Assembly (NCBI RefSeq): GCF_001894825.1
Contig: NZ_BCWY01000073.1
Coordinates: 1-47,825, forward strand
Direction of reading: 5' to 3'
DNA length: 47,825 bases
Source of the DNA: Rhodococcus jostii NBRC 16295
GTDB taxonomy: Bacteria > Actinomycetota > Actinomycetes > Mycobacteriales > Mycobacteriaceae
Under the pieces are notes generated by a model, which was not told the origin of the DNA, did no database searches, and was given only the letters and a program-made list of their open reading frames with translations. The position numbers and the translations under genes were made by a program. Positions 7,696 to 14,705 of this stretch are shown here, one piece after another (the stretch's first letter is position 1; the number at the start of each line of letters is the position of its first letter).

Positions 7696-9191
7696 AGGCT
7701 TGCCAACTTTCTGCGCCGAACCAACGCGATGAAGAACGGTGCGCCGAACACGGCCAGCACGATTCCCACCTGCAACTCACCGGGCCGGACCACGACCCGT
7801 CCGATGACGTCGGCGGTCACGAGCATGACGCCGCCGAGAAGCCCGGCGTAGGGGACCAGCCAGCGGTAGTCGGGGCCGGTGATCGCCCGCGCGACGTGCG
7901 GGACCACCAGGCCGATGAACGCGATCGGACCGCAGGCCGCGGTGGCGGCGCCGGTCAGCAGGGTGATGGCGACGACGCCGAGGGCGCGGCTCGCCGCGAT
8001 GTTGGTGCCCAGCGACCGCGCCACGTCCTCGCCCAGGCTCAGGACGTTCAGTCCCGGGGTGCTGACCAGGGCGAGGATCAGCCCGATGATCAGGAACGGC
8101 AGCACCTGCCACAGCACGTCGAAGCCGCGGCCGGCGACGGACCCGACCACCCAGAACCGGTAGGAGTCGAGGCTGGACTGGTCGACGATGATGATGGCGT
8201 TGGTCATCGCCTGCAGGAAGAACGCGACGGCGGCGCCGGCCAGGGCCAGACTCAGCGGACTCGCCGCGCCGTTCCCGATCGAGGACAGCCCGAACACGAT
8301 CACAGACGCGGCGAACGACCCGGCGAACGCGAACCACAGGTATTCGCTCGGCGCGCTGAACCCGAACAGGTACATCGACAGCACGACGAGGAACGCGGCG
8401 CCGGCGTTGAGGCCGAGGAGTCCGGCGTCGGCGAGCGGGTTGCGGGTGTGCCCCTGGATGAGGGCGCCGGCGACACCGAGCGCCATCCCCACGACGAGCC
8501 CGAGCGCGGTGCGCGGACCGCGGAGCGTGCGGACGATGATGTCGGTCTGGGAGCCGTCGGGTTCGAACAGTGCGTGGAAGATCTCCGCGAACGACAGCGG
8601 CCGGGCCCCGACCGCCACGCTGGCGAGCAGCACCAGGCCGAGCAGGATCACGAGGACACCCAGCCCGACGAGCCGGCGGCGGCGGATCGCCGCGACGGAC
8701 ACGTCCTTCTCACGGACGGCGAATCCCTCGTCGCTGGCGGTGTTCTCGCGGACGACCTCGGTGCCGGACCGACGGAACAGCCGCTGCAGCGACCGTGTCG
8801 GTCCGATCGCGTCGTGCGTGTCGGTGTCGCGGGTGACGAGACCGACCCACCCCTTGCCCGAACTCTGCCCGGTGTTGCCTTCGCGGAATCCGCGGTTCCA
8901 CAGGGCGAGGCCCAGCGCGATCGCGACGGCGGCTCCGCCGAACACGACCCGGTCCGCCTGTCCGCCGCCGTTGTCGTCGCGCAGGGAATCGACGATGTAC
9001 CACCCGAGTACGAGTGGGATGGCCACTATCCCGAGGTCGAGCAGTCCCGCGAGTGCCCGCAGATACAGCGGGGCGGGACCGCGCGGAACGTCGCGCTTTC
9101 CATAGGGCTCGTCGGTCGGCAGGTGCGGGATGTCGCTGCCGAACTGTCTCGTCGTCGTCACTGGCGGTGAAAGCTCCTGACGTGTGTGCAT
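7692..9191 (-). CDS. RDD-domain/FecCD fusion: siderophore ABC transporter permease with N-terminal RDD module
   Basis: A 499-aa protein, some 150 residues longer than usual FecCD permeases. Residues ~170-499 are a complete FecCD permease (LRGPRTALGLVVGMALGVAGA, NPLADAGLLGLNAGA, CGPIAFIGLVVPHVAR). Residues ~40-145 form an RDD-like module: Arg in LYLRALAGLLDLGI, Asp in the first membrane helix, a second helix, then the NTGQSSGKGWVGLVTRDTDTHDAIGPTRSLQRLFRR tail pattern typical of RDD proteins. The role of RDD domains is unclear; here it may tune or anchor the permease. An alternative GTG start at 9161 (protein beginning MTTTRQFG) has AGGAG 12 bases upstream. First gene of the operon, downstream of an IdeR box. 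Confidence 0.9.
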   Translation of the reverse strand: MHTRQELSPPVTTTRQFGSDIPHLPTDEPYGKRDVPRGPAPLYLRALAGLLDLGIVAIPLVLGWYIVDSLRDDNGGGQADRVVFGGAAVAIALGLALWNRGFREGNTGQSSGKGWVGLVTRDTDTHDAIGPTRSLQRLFRRSGTEVVRENTASDEGFAVREKDVSVAAIRRRRLVGLGVLVILLGLVLLASVAVGARPLSFAEIFHALFEPDGSQTDIIVRTLRGPRTALGLVVGMALGVAGALIQGHTRNPLADAGLLGLNAGAAFLVVLSMYLFGFSAPSEYLWFAFAGSFAASVIVFGLSSIGNGAASPLSLALAGAAVAFFLQAMTNAIIIVDQSSLDSYRFWVVGSVAGRGFDVLWQVLPFLIIGLILALVSTPGLNVLSLGEDVARSLGTNIAASRALGVVAITLLTGAATAACGPIAFIGLVVPHVARAITGPDYRWLVPYAGLLGGVMLVTADVIGRVVVRPGELQVGIVLAVFGAPFFIALVRRRKLASL

Positions 9192-9221
9192 GGGGACCGG
9201 ATCTGCACCGAATTCAACTAC

Positions 9222-9240
9222 TTAGGTTACGGAACCCTAT
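9222..9240. promoter_or_regulatory. IdeR/DtxR iron box upstream of siderophore transporter operon
   Basis: TTAGGTTACGGAACCCTAT matches the 19-bp IdeR/DtxR consensus TTAGGTTAGGCTAACCTAA at most positions. It lies 31-60 bp upstream of the permease operon start. Iron-loaded IdeR would repress transport here. Confidence 0.75.
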
Positions 9241-9322
9241 CTCCGATGCCGCATCCGGCGGGGCATCCCCACCGCCGCGGTCGGCCGGGGTGCCTCACAT
9301 CACATGATGTCAAGTCTTGATA

Positions 9323-9341
9323 TTTGGTTAGGCTCACCTAT
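9323..9341. promoter_or_regulatory. IdeR/DtxR iron box upstream of the FhuF/IucC-like gene
   Basis: TTTGGTTAGGCTCACCTAT differs from the IdeR consensus at only three of 19 positions. It is placed about 39 bp before the preferred GTG start at 9380, where a repressor would block the + strand promoter. Confidence 0.85.
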
Positions 9342-9379
9342 GTTTGGTGATGTTCCACCCCGACCGATTGGAGTGCACG

Positions 9380-10120
9380 GTGACTTCGACCCTGTCCGCC
9401 CCCGCGACCGCACTGGACGTGTCCTGCACACGACTTCGCGCACTGAACACCGAATATCCGCGCATGTACGCGGTCGCGACGATGGCGGACGAGGGTAAAC
9501 GCAGGTGGTGGTCGCTCGCCGACGACCTGGACGGCGACCGGGTGCCCCGGATGTGGGCGCGTTCGCTCGAGGACGTACCCGATCCGGACGTCGCCGCGAT
9601 GCAGGTGGCCACCGCGCTGATCCACGCGGTGATCGGGCGCGTCACCGCGCTCGTCGTGCTCGAGGGCCGCGCCTGGGACCCCGGGCTCGAGAACCTGTGG
9701 ATCCACATGGACAGCGACGAGGGAATCGACTGGGCGGGCGTCGCCGACGACACCATGCGCGTCCTGCCGGACGACCCCTACGCCGGGACGCCCCGGACAG
9801 TCACCGTGCCGTGCGAGCGGGCCCTGCTGCTGTGGACGGTGCACCGCAGTCTCACGTCCCTGCATGCGGTGTTCGACGCCATCGCCCGGTTGACGCCGAT
9901 CGACGCGTCCCGTTTCTGGGGGCTCGTGGGGGAGGCCGTGCTCGGGGCCGCGACGTACGTGCCGATTCTTGCCGGCGGCGGCGAGGCCGCCGCGCAGCGC
10001 CGCGGCCAGGGGATCCTGGACGCCTTCGTGGCCGCCGGGGTGCCGGTCCGCTCGAAGTGCCGCGTGACGCGCCCGCATTGCGGCCGTCTCGGTCAGGCAC
10101 GGAAGCGCTTGCTTAATTAG
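9380..10120 (+). CDS. Iron-regulated FhuF/IucC C-terminal-like protein, putative siderophore-iron reductase
   Basis: A 246-aa soluble protein. The GTG at 9380 is chosen because GGAG lies six bases upstream; in-frame TTG, GTG and ATG codons at 9344-9350 are alternatives but overlap or touch the iron box. Context (IdeR box, divergent siderophore transporter) and overall layout point to the FhuF / IucA-IucC C-terminal superfamily, whose members reduce ferric siderophores with a C-terminal [2Fe-2S] cluster. Classical FhuF ends in CC-x10-CxxC. Here the C-terminus has only two cysteines (SKC and HCG), with others at SCTRL and VPCER, so a standard cluster is not evident. The reductase role is inferred. 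Confidence 0.6.
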   Translation: MTSTLSAPATALDVSCTRLRALNTEYPRMYAVATMADEGKRRWWSLADDLDGDRVPRMWARSLEDVPDPDVAAMQVATALIHAVIGRVTALVVLEGRAWDPGLENLWIHMDSDEGIDWAGVADDTMRVLPDDPYAGTPRTVTVPCERALLLWTVHRSLTSLHAVFDAIARLTPIDASRFWGLVGEAVLGAATYVPILAGGGEAAAQRRGQGILDAFVAAGVPVRSKCRVTRPHCGRLGQARKRLLN

Positions 10121-10138
10121 GGAAGCCTTGCCTATACT
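10109..10138 (+). promoter_or_regulatory. Promoter with embedded IdeR box (10117-10135)
   Basis: A -35 like TTGCTT (10109-10114) and a -10 TATACT (10133-10138) are separated by 18 bp. TTAGGGAAGCCTTGCCTAT, a 13/19 match to the IdeR consensus, fills the spacer. The promoter lies at the very end of the preceding gene and points at the small RNA candidate. Confidence 0.65.
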
Positions 10139-10144
10139 CGTCAG

Positions 10145-10283
10145 AGGCGAGTTGAGCAGGACCACAACCCGCCGAGAACCGAACTACCGGACCGCGACGG
10201 AGTCCTGAGGGCTGCAGAGACTCCCAGGTCCATCCCACGGCGGGCCTCACGCTGCACAGCGTGAGGCCCGCCGATCTTTTTTT
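10145..10283 (+). ncRNA. Candidate iron-regulated small RNA, possible MrsI homologue
   Basis: The region from the expected transcription start (about 10145) to the T-run at 10277-10283 has no convincing reading frame. It holds a GGAGTC/GACTCC hairpin (10199-10224), GGACC/GGTCC complementarity, and a very strong terminator. The promoter carries an IdeR box. The next gene is a PaaI-type thioesterase on the same strand, with blaI further upstream on the opposite strand. In mycobacteria the iron-sparing small RNA MrsI (ncRv11846) is, from memory, located between blaI (Rv1846c) and the thioesterase gene Rv1847. Homology is inferred from this arrangement, not from sequence alignment. The RNA could instead be only the leader or tail of a neighbouring mRNA. 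Confidence 0.6.
10238..10283 (+). terminator. Strong intrinsic terminator
   Basis: A 17-bp perfect stem (10238-10254 with 10257-10273; the top pairs must open to form a loop) is followed by ATC and seven T residues on the + strand. It would end the small RNA and also any read-through from the FhuF-like gene. Confidence 0.92.
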
Positions 10284-10374
10284 GCCCCACCTGCTCGTCC
10301 TCCGGCCCGCCGTGTCGTGTAGGCAGGAGATCGGGTGCGCCGCGAGAGCGCACAGCGATCCGATGGAGAGTGTG

Positions 10375-10836
10375 ATGGTGGGTTCCGGGGAACAGCAGGC
10401 ATCGAACGGCGACGGCCAGGTCGACACCGCCGCATTGACCGAACAATTGGGCAAGGGATTCGACGCCCTCATCGGACTGGAATACACCGAACTGACTCCC
10501 GACCGCGTGCGGGCACGGTGGACGGTCACACCGGACCTGCAGCAGCCCGCCGGAATCCAGCACGGGGGCGTCTACTGCTCCGTCATCGAATCGGTGGCCA
10601 GCGCCGCGGGCACGGTGTGGCTCGGCGGACGCGGACACGTCGTCGGCGTCAACAACAACACCGACTTCCTCCGCGCGACCCGGGAGGGAACCCTCACCGC
10701 CGAGGCCAGCCCCGTCCACCGCGGCCGCACCCAGCAGCTGTGGGAGGTCCGGATCACCGACGAACAGGATCGGCTGGTCTCCAAGGGGCAGGTCCGGCTG
10801 GCGAACATCACCGACACCGGCCGCCTCGGACACTGA
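10375..10836 (+). CDS. PaaI-family hotdog-fold thioesterase
   Basis: A 153-aa single hotdog domain. Core features are LIGLEYTELTPDRVRARWTV, the active-site region QQPAGIQHGGVYCSVIESVAS (His-Gly-Gly helix start) and the GRGHVVGVNNNTDFLR strand. Members hydrolyse acyl-CoA thioesters. ATG 10375 is preceded by GGAGAG four bases upstream; ATG 10363 is also possible. The open frame extends back into the terminator at 10261, which cannot be coding. Orientation and neighbour type match Rv1847 of M. tuberculosis. The natural substrate cannot be told from sequence. Confidence 0.88.
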   Translation: MVGSGEQQASNGDGQVDTAALTEQLGKGFDALIGLEYTELTPDRVRARWTVTPDLQQPAGIQHGGVYCSVIESVASAAGTVWLGGRGHVVGVNNNTDFLRATREGTLTAEASPVHRGRTQQLWEVRITDEQDRLVSKGQVRLANITDTGRLGH

Positions 10837-10850
10837 GGCGCCGCGACCAC

Positions 10851-10888
10851 GACGGAGGGGACGGACCATCAGGTCCGTCCCCTCCGTC
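10851..10888. terminator. Bidirectional stem-loop between convergent thioesterase and ndh genes
   Basis: A 17-bp perfect inverted repeat (10851-10867 and 10872-10888) with the loop ATCA lies between two convergent genes. T-runs are short on both sides, as is common in high-GC actinobacteria. Confidence 0.75.
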
Positions 10889-10911
10889 TTCACGTCACGC
10901 GCGACGCAACG

Positions 10912-12306
10912 TCACCCCGCGGCTTTCCGCTGCCCGCCGCCGGAAGGCTTCTCGGCGGCCTCTTTCTCCCGTTCGTGCCGCTCCAACTGCTCCATCGCGT
11001 TGCGGGCGAACACCCACTGCTCGGTGGACGCCATCTGCGCGCGTCCCCGACCGAGGAAAGTGACCGTCCACGACAACAGCGTGGACAGGCGGCTGCGGAA
11101 CCCGACCAGGTACATGAGGTGGATCGCCAGCCAGGCCACCCACCCGATGAAGCCGCTGATCTCGAGCTTACCGACCTTCGCCACCGCACTGAACCGCGAG
11201 ATGGTGGCCATGCTGCCCTTGTCGAAGTACTTGAACGGCGGCCGATCCTCCGGCTTCTGACCGCGCAGGCCCGCCGTGATCTGCTTGGCCGCGTACTTGC
11301 CGCCCTGCATCGCGACCTGCGCCAGACCCGGCAGCTTGTCGAGCGACATCATGTCCCCGATGACGAAGACGTCGGGGTGGCCCGGCACGGACAGGTCCGG
11401 CTTGACCAGCACCCGGCCGGCCCGGTCGATCTCGGCGTCGGACTGGTCCGCGATCTGCTTGCCCAGCGGGCTGGCCTGCACACCGGCCGACCACACCTTG
11501 CACTGCGACTCGATCCGTCGCTGGGTGCCGTCCTTGTCCTTGACGACGAGACCGTCCACGTCGACGTCGGTGACCATCGCGCCGAGCTGGATCTCGATTC
11601 CGAGTTTCTCCAGCTGCTCACGGGCCTTGCGGCTCAGCTTGCCGCCGTAGACGGGCAGGACGTCGTCGGCGCCGTCCAGCAGGATCACCCGGGCCTCGCG
11701 GGGATCGATGTTGCGGAACGCCCCCGACAGGGTGCGGCGCGACAGTTCCGCGATCTGGCCGGCGAGCTCCACGCCGGTCGGACCGGCGCCGACGACCACG
11801 AACGTCAGGAGCCGGGCCCGCTCGGCGGGATCGCTGGACAGCTCGGCCTGCTCGAAGGCGCCGAGGATCCGGCCGCGGAGCTCGAGTGCGTCGTCGATCG
11901 TCTTCATGCCCGGCGCGAACTCGGAGAAGTGATCGTTGCCGAAGTACGACTGGCCCGCGCCGGCCGCGACGATCAGGCTGTCGTACGGGGTGACCGTGGT
12001 GCGGTCCAGGAACCGGGAGGTGATCGTCTTCGCCTCGAGATCGATCTTCTCGACATCCCCGAGCAGCACCTGCGTGTTCTTCTGCTTCCGCAGCACCAGC
12101 CGGGTGGCGGGGGCGATGTCGCCGACGGAGAGGATGCCGGTCGCCACCTGATACAGCAACGGCTGGAACAGATGGTGGGTGGTGCGCGCGATCATGGTGA
12201 TGTCGACATCGGCATTCTTCAGCGCCTGTGTGCCGAACAACCCACCGAAGCCGGATCCAATGACCACGACGCGATGGCGGCGTGACTCAACCGACTGGAT
12301 ACTCAT
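10912..12306 (-). CDS. ndh: Type II NADH dehydrogenase (NDH-2)
   Basis: A 464-aa FAD enzyme that oxidises NADH and passes electrons to menaquinone at the inner face of the membrane without pumping protons. The N-terminal Rossmann motif VVIGSGFGGLFGTQAL (about 14-30) binds FAD. HHLFQPLLYQVATGILS is the conserved NDH-2 segment, VVVGAGPTGVELAGQIAEL the NADH-binding fold, VFVIGDMMSL the second FAD contact and GLAQVAMQGGKYAA the quinone-site helix. A hydrophobic C-terminal stretch (ISGFIGWVAWLAIHLMYLVGF) anchors it in the membrane. The leader carries a terminator-like hairpin directly before the ribosome binding site, which may be an attenuator. Confidence 0.95.
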   Translation of the reverse strand: MSIQSVESRRHRVVVIGSGFGGLFGTQALKNADVDITMIARTTHHLFQPLLYQVATGILSVGDIAPATRLVLRKQKNTQVLLGDVEKIDLEAKTITSRFLDRTTVTPYDSLIVAAGAGQSYFGNDHFSEFAPGMKTIDDALELRGRILGAFEQAELSSDPAERARLLTFVVVGAGPTGVELAGQIAELSRRTLSGAFRNIDPREARVILLDGADDVLPVYGGKLSRKAREQLEKLGIEIQLGAMVTDVDVDGLVVKDKDGTQRRIESQCKVWSAGVQASPLGKQIADQSDAEIDRAGRVLVKPDLSVPGHPDVFVIGDMMSLDKLPGLAQVAMQGGKYAAKQITAGLRGQKPEDRPPFKYFDKGSMATISRFSAVAKVGKLEISGFIGWVAWLAIHLMYLVGFRSRLSTLLSWTVTFLGRGRAQMASTEQWVFARNAMEQLERHEREKEAAEKPSGGGQRKAAG

Positions 12307-12319
12307 TCCGTGCTCCTCG

Positions 12320-12352
12320 AAAAATAGGCGACTTCTGTCACGGTAGTCGCCT
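12320..12352 (-). terminator. Terminator-like hairpin in the ndh leader (possible attenuator)
   Basis: On the minus strand AGGCGACT (12352-12345) pairs perfectly with AGTCGCCT (12333-12326) across an 11-base loop. It is followed by A and five T residues (12324-12320), then the GAGGAGC ribosome binding site and ATG of ndh. It may end the upstream transcript or regulate read-through into ndh. Confidence 0.6.
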
Positions 12353-12437
12353 TGTTCCCGAGCGTCTCAGTAAGCGTTGCTTCGGCACGTCCGCACACCA
12401 GAATCGATCCAGAAACCGGACGGGGCCGACGATGCGC

Positions 12438-12476
12438 GAAGGCGGGCAGCTCCTCGGTGAGGAACTGCCCGCCTTC
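12438..12476. terminator. Long stem-loop downstream of the small membrane protein gene
   Basis: An 18-bp inverted repeat with one mismatch (12438-12455 and 12459-12476, loop GGT) begins 15 bases after the stop of the 57-aa protein gene. It has no clear T-run. Probably a transcription end or mRNA-stabilising hairpin. Confidence 0.65.
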
Positions 12477-12490
12477 CGGTGCGTATGCGG

Positions 12491-12664
12491 CTATCTGGCC
12501 CCGCCGATCCGCTTCCTCCCCGAGGGGGTCTCGGTGGAGTCCGGCGGAATGAAATCCGACTTGATCGAGAACACGAACAGTGCCGTCACGCCCACCACGA
12601 CGACAAGAATGGTGAGGACTACGACCACGTAGCCGAAACCGACACCGATTGCTGTCAAGTCCAT
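12491..12664 (-). CDS. Small single-pass membrane protein (57 aa), unknown function
   Basis: A short gene starting at ATG 12664 with a strong AGGAGGT seven bases upstream. The product begins MDLTAIGVGFGYV, has one hydrophobic helix (about residues 11-34) and a polar C-terminal tail with Pro, Ser and Arg (SDFIPPDSTETPSGRKR). The ribosome binding site overlaps the end of the XRE regulator gene just upstream (13-bp gap), so the two are very likely cotranslated. No family is recognised. The clean start, charge pattern and following stem-loop support a real gene. Confidence 0.75.
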   Translation of the reverse strand: MDLTAIGVGFGYVVVVLTILVVVVGVTALFVFSIKSDFIPPDSTETPSGRKRIGGAR

Positions 12665-12677
12665 CAGACCTACCTCC

Positions 12678-13478
12678 TCAGTCGCTGCTCACGCTACTGC
12701 GGAGGGTAGCCGCTGTCACCGCGTCGGCGGGGAAGAACGATTCGATGGCCAGCTCCGCGACCGTCACGTCGAGGGGAGTGCCGAACATCGTGGTGGTGCT
12801 CAGGAACGCCAGCTCCGTGTCGCGGTGCCGGACGCGCAACGGCACGACGAGCGACCCGGGCAGGTCGGCGCTGTCGACGGTGCCGCCGGGGTAGCCGTCC
12901 AATTCGCCGAACAGGTCACGGAGTCGGTCGTCGCCGGTGACCGCGATCTGATGACGCAACCGGTGCAGAACATGCCCGCGCCACAACGCCAGATCGAGGA
13001 TCCGCGGGGCCATCCCGTTCGGGTGCAGGCTCAGCCGCAACACGTTCACCGGCGGTTCGAGCAGCACCGCCGCGCACCCCTCGGTCAGGATCGCCACCGC
13101 GTCGTTGGCGTCCACCATGTTCCAATGCCGGTCGATCGCCACCGCCGGGTACGGGGAATGCGCGGTGAGGATCTTCCCGATGGCGTCCGCGACCGACGCC
13201 ATCGGGACGTCCGACAGTCGATGCTCGGGGAAGGCGGGCGCGAAACCGCCCGCGAGGAGCAGCGAATTGCGTTCTCGCAGCGGAATGTCGAGATGCTCGC
13301 TGAGCCGCAGCAGCATCGCCCGGGTGGGATTCGACCGCCCGGTCTCCAGGAAGCTGACGTGCCGCGCCGAGATGTCCGCCCGGTTCGCCAGTTCCAGCTG
13401 ACTGAGCCGCCGGCGTTCCCGCCACGTCCGCAGGTGGACACCGACATGCGACGTTCGCCGATCGTCGAGGGTGGTCAT
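12678..13478 (-). CDS. XRE-family transcriptional regulator with MmyB-like ligand domain
   Basis: A 266-aa regulator. The N-terminal XRE helix-turn-helix (LRTWRERRRLSQLELANRA, then ISARHVSFLETGRSNPTRAMLLRL, about residues 16-65) binds DNA. The remainder (AIDRHWNMVDANDAVAIL, VNVLRLSLHPNGMAPRI, ELAFLSTTTMFGTPLDVTVAELAIESFFPAD) is the MmyB-like PAS-type domain seen in many actinobacteria, thought to sense small ligands. The gene lies 61 bp after the metallo-hydrolase gene and is coupled to the 57-aa membrane protein gene. Its target is unknown; autoregulation of this short operon is plausible. Confidence 0.9.
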   Translation of the reverse strand: MTTLDDRRTSHVGVHLRTWRERRRLSQLELANRADISARHVSFLETGRSNPTRAMLLRLSEHLDIPLRERNSLLLAGGFAPAFPEHRLSDVPMASVADAIGKILTAHSPYPAVAIDRHWNMVDANDAVAILTEGCAAVLLEPPVNVLRLSLHPNGMAPRILDLALWRGHVLHRLRHQIAVTGDDRLRDLFGELDGYPGGTVDSADLPGSLVVPLRVRHRDTELAFLSTTTMFGTPLDVTVAELAIESFFPADAVTAATLRSSVSSD

Positions 13479-13539
13479 GCGGTCAGCCTAGGGCGGCCGG
13501 AACGCCGCGACCATTACCTCCGACGTCATGGCGCGACGG

Positions 13540-14385
13540 TCAGGTGAGGTGGTCGAACTCCCCGGTCACCCACGCGCAGTGACGGCCGGCGGAGTACGCG
13601 AGCGCTGCGCGGCCCTCGCTGTCGATTGCGTTGTCGAAGTTGCCGATGATGCGGTCGAACTCGAGGTGCGACAACTGATCCGCGATGCGCCGCACCACCG
13701 CCGCGGACAGCGGCAGCCGGTTTGGGTACGACCGCAGGAAGGACACGGTGCGGCGGTCCGGGTTGGGGAACACGCCGTCGCCGGTGAGGAGGACGCCGCG
13801 CCCGTCCGCGCCGGCCCGCCAGTGCGCGACCGCGCTGCCGGGGAAGTGTCCACCGATCTGGTGCAGCGTGAGCCCCGGCGTCACCTCGTGGGTTCCGGAC
13901 CAGAACTCGACCGGCCCGTCGGACCGCGCCAGCCACGAGCGGTCCGCCTCTGCCACCAAGATGGGCACGTCGCCGAGCGCCTTCGACCATTGCGTCTGGA
14001 CGCCGAACATGTGCGGGTGGCTGCCGGCGACGGCGATCACCGGGCCGTGCGCGGTGACGGCGTCGACGGCCGCGGCGTCGACGAAGCCGATCGGATCCCA
14101 CAGCAGCGACCCGGCGGGGGTGCGGACGACGAGCGATTGCTGACCGATCGCGGTCTTCGGGTGCACGTACAGGCCGAACAGTCCCGGCTCGATCTCGTGC
14201 TCGACCGCGCGGTACCCCGTACCGGCCAGCGTCTCCACGGTGGTCCACTCCTGCCCGCCGAGCGGAATGTACTGGCGTTCGTCCGCGCAGATCGCGCATT
14301 CGTCGGGGAGCGGGGTGTTCGGGTCCTGTTCGACACCGCACGTGGCACAGAGATGAAATAACACCCCTCGATCATGCATCGTCAT
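13540..14385 (-). CDS. Metallo-beta-lactamase-fold hydrolase with N-terminal zinc ribbon
   Basis: A 281-aa protein. Residues ~10-40 hold two CxxC pairs (LCATCG and ECAICADE), a rubredoxin-like zinc ribbon. The remainder is an MBL-fold domain with VAGSHPHMFG in the first metal loop, IGGHFPGSAVAHW and LLTGDGVFPNP as later metal ligands. The start at 14385 overlaps the azlD stop by 4 bp (ATGA), so it is translationally coupled; the frame extends upstream within azlD without coding character. Substrate unknown: related proteins are annotated as hydroxyacylglutathione-hydrolase-like, but the first loop HPH differs from the usual HxHxDH. Confidence 0.85.
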   Translation of the reverse strand: MTMHDRGVLFHLCATCGVEQDPNTPLPDECAICADERQYIPLGGQEWTTVETLAGTGYRAVEHEIEPGLFGLYVHPKTAIGQQSLVVRTPAGSLLWDPIGFVDAAAVDAVTAHGPVIAVAGSHPHMFGVQTQWSKALGDVPILVAEADRSWLARSDGPVEFWSGTHEVTPGLTLHQIGGHFPGSAVAHWRAGADGRGVLLTGDGVFPNPDRRTVSFLRSYPNRLPLSAAVVRRIADQLSHLEFDRIIGNFDNAIDSEGRAALAYSAGRHCAWVTGEFDHLT

Positions 14386-14705
14386 GGGACGCCCAGGAGC
14401 CGCAATCCGGAAGCCGTGAGGGCCGCGGAGAGGACGATGACGACGAAAGGCGCCTTCCGCCAGGCGAGTAGGCCCGCGACGACGACGCCGGTGGGACGCG
14501 CCACTCCGGCGAGTTCGTGGCCTTCGGTGAGGGCCGTGGTGCCCACGAGGGCGGTGAGCAGGACCACCGCGGCGGTCGCCATGGTCCGCTCCACCCAGGG
14601 CCTCGTCGCGAGCCGGGTCCGTAGCATCGGGCCCGCGAAACGAAAGGCGAACGTGCCCGCGGCTAGGATCCCGACGGACCCGAGCAGGACGAGGTGCCCG
14701 GTCAC
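14382..14705 (-). CDS. azlD: AzlD-family branched-chain amino acid exporter subunit
   Basis: A 107-aa protein with three to four hydrophobic helices (LVLLGSVGILAAGTFAFRFAG, TMATAAVVLLTALVGTTAL, PTGVVVAGLLAWRKAPFVVIVLSAALTASGL). It works with AzlC to export branched-chain amino acids or related compounds. The GTG start at 14705 overlaps the azlC stop. The gene is preceded and followed by overlapping genes, so the azlC-azlD-hydrolase block is one operon. Confidence 0.9.
   Translation of the reverse strand: MTGHLVLLGSVGILAAGTFAFRFAGPMLRTRLATRPWVERTMATAAVVLLTALVGTTALTEGHELAGVARPTGVVVAGLLAWRKAPFVVIVLSAALTASGLRLLGVP

Noticed and set aside
10261..10374. N-terminal extension of the thioesterase to a GTG at 10261
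   Set aside because: It would translate the right arm and T-run of an intrinsic terminator; good starts exist at 10375 and 10363.
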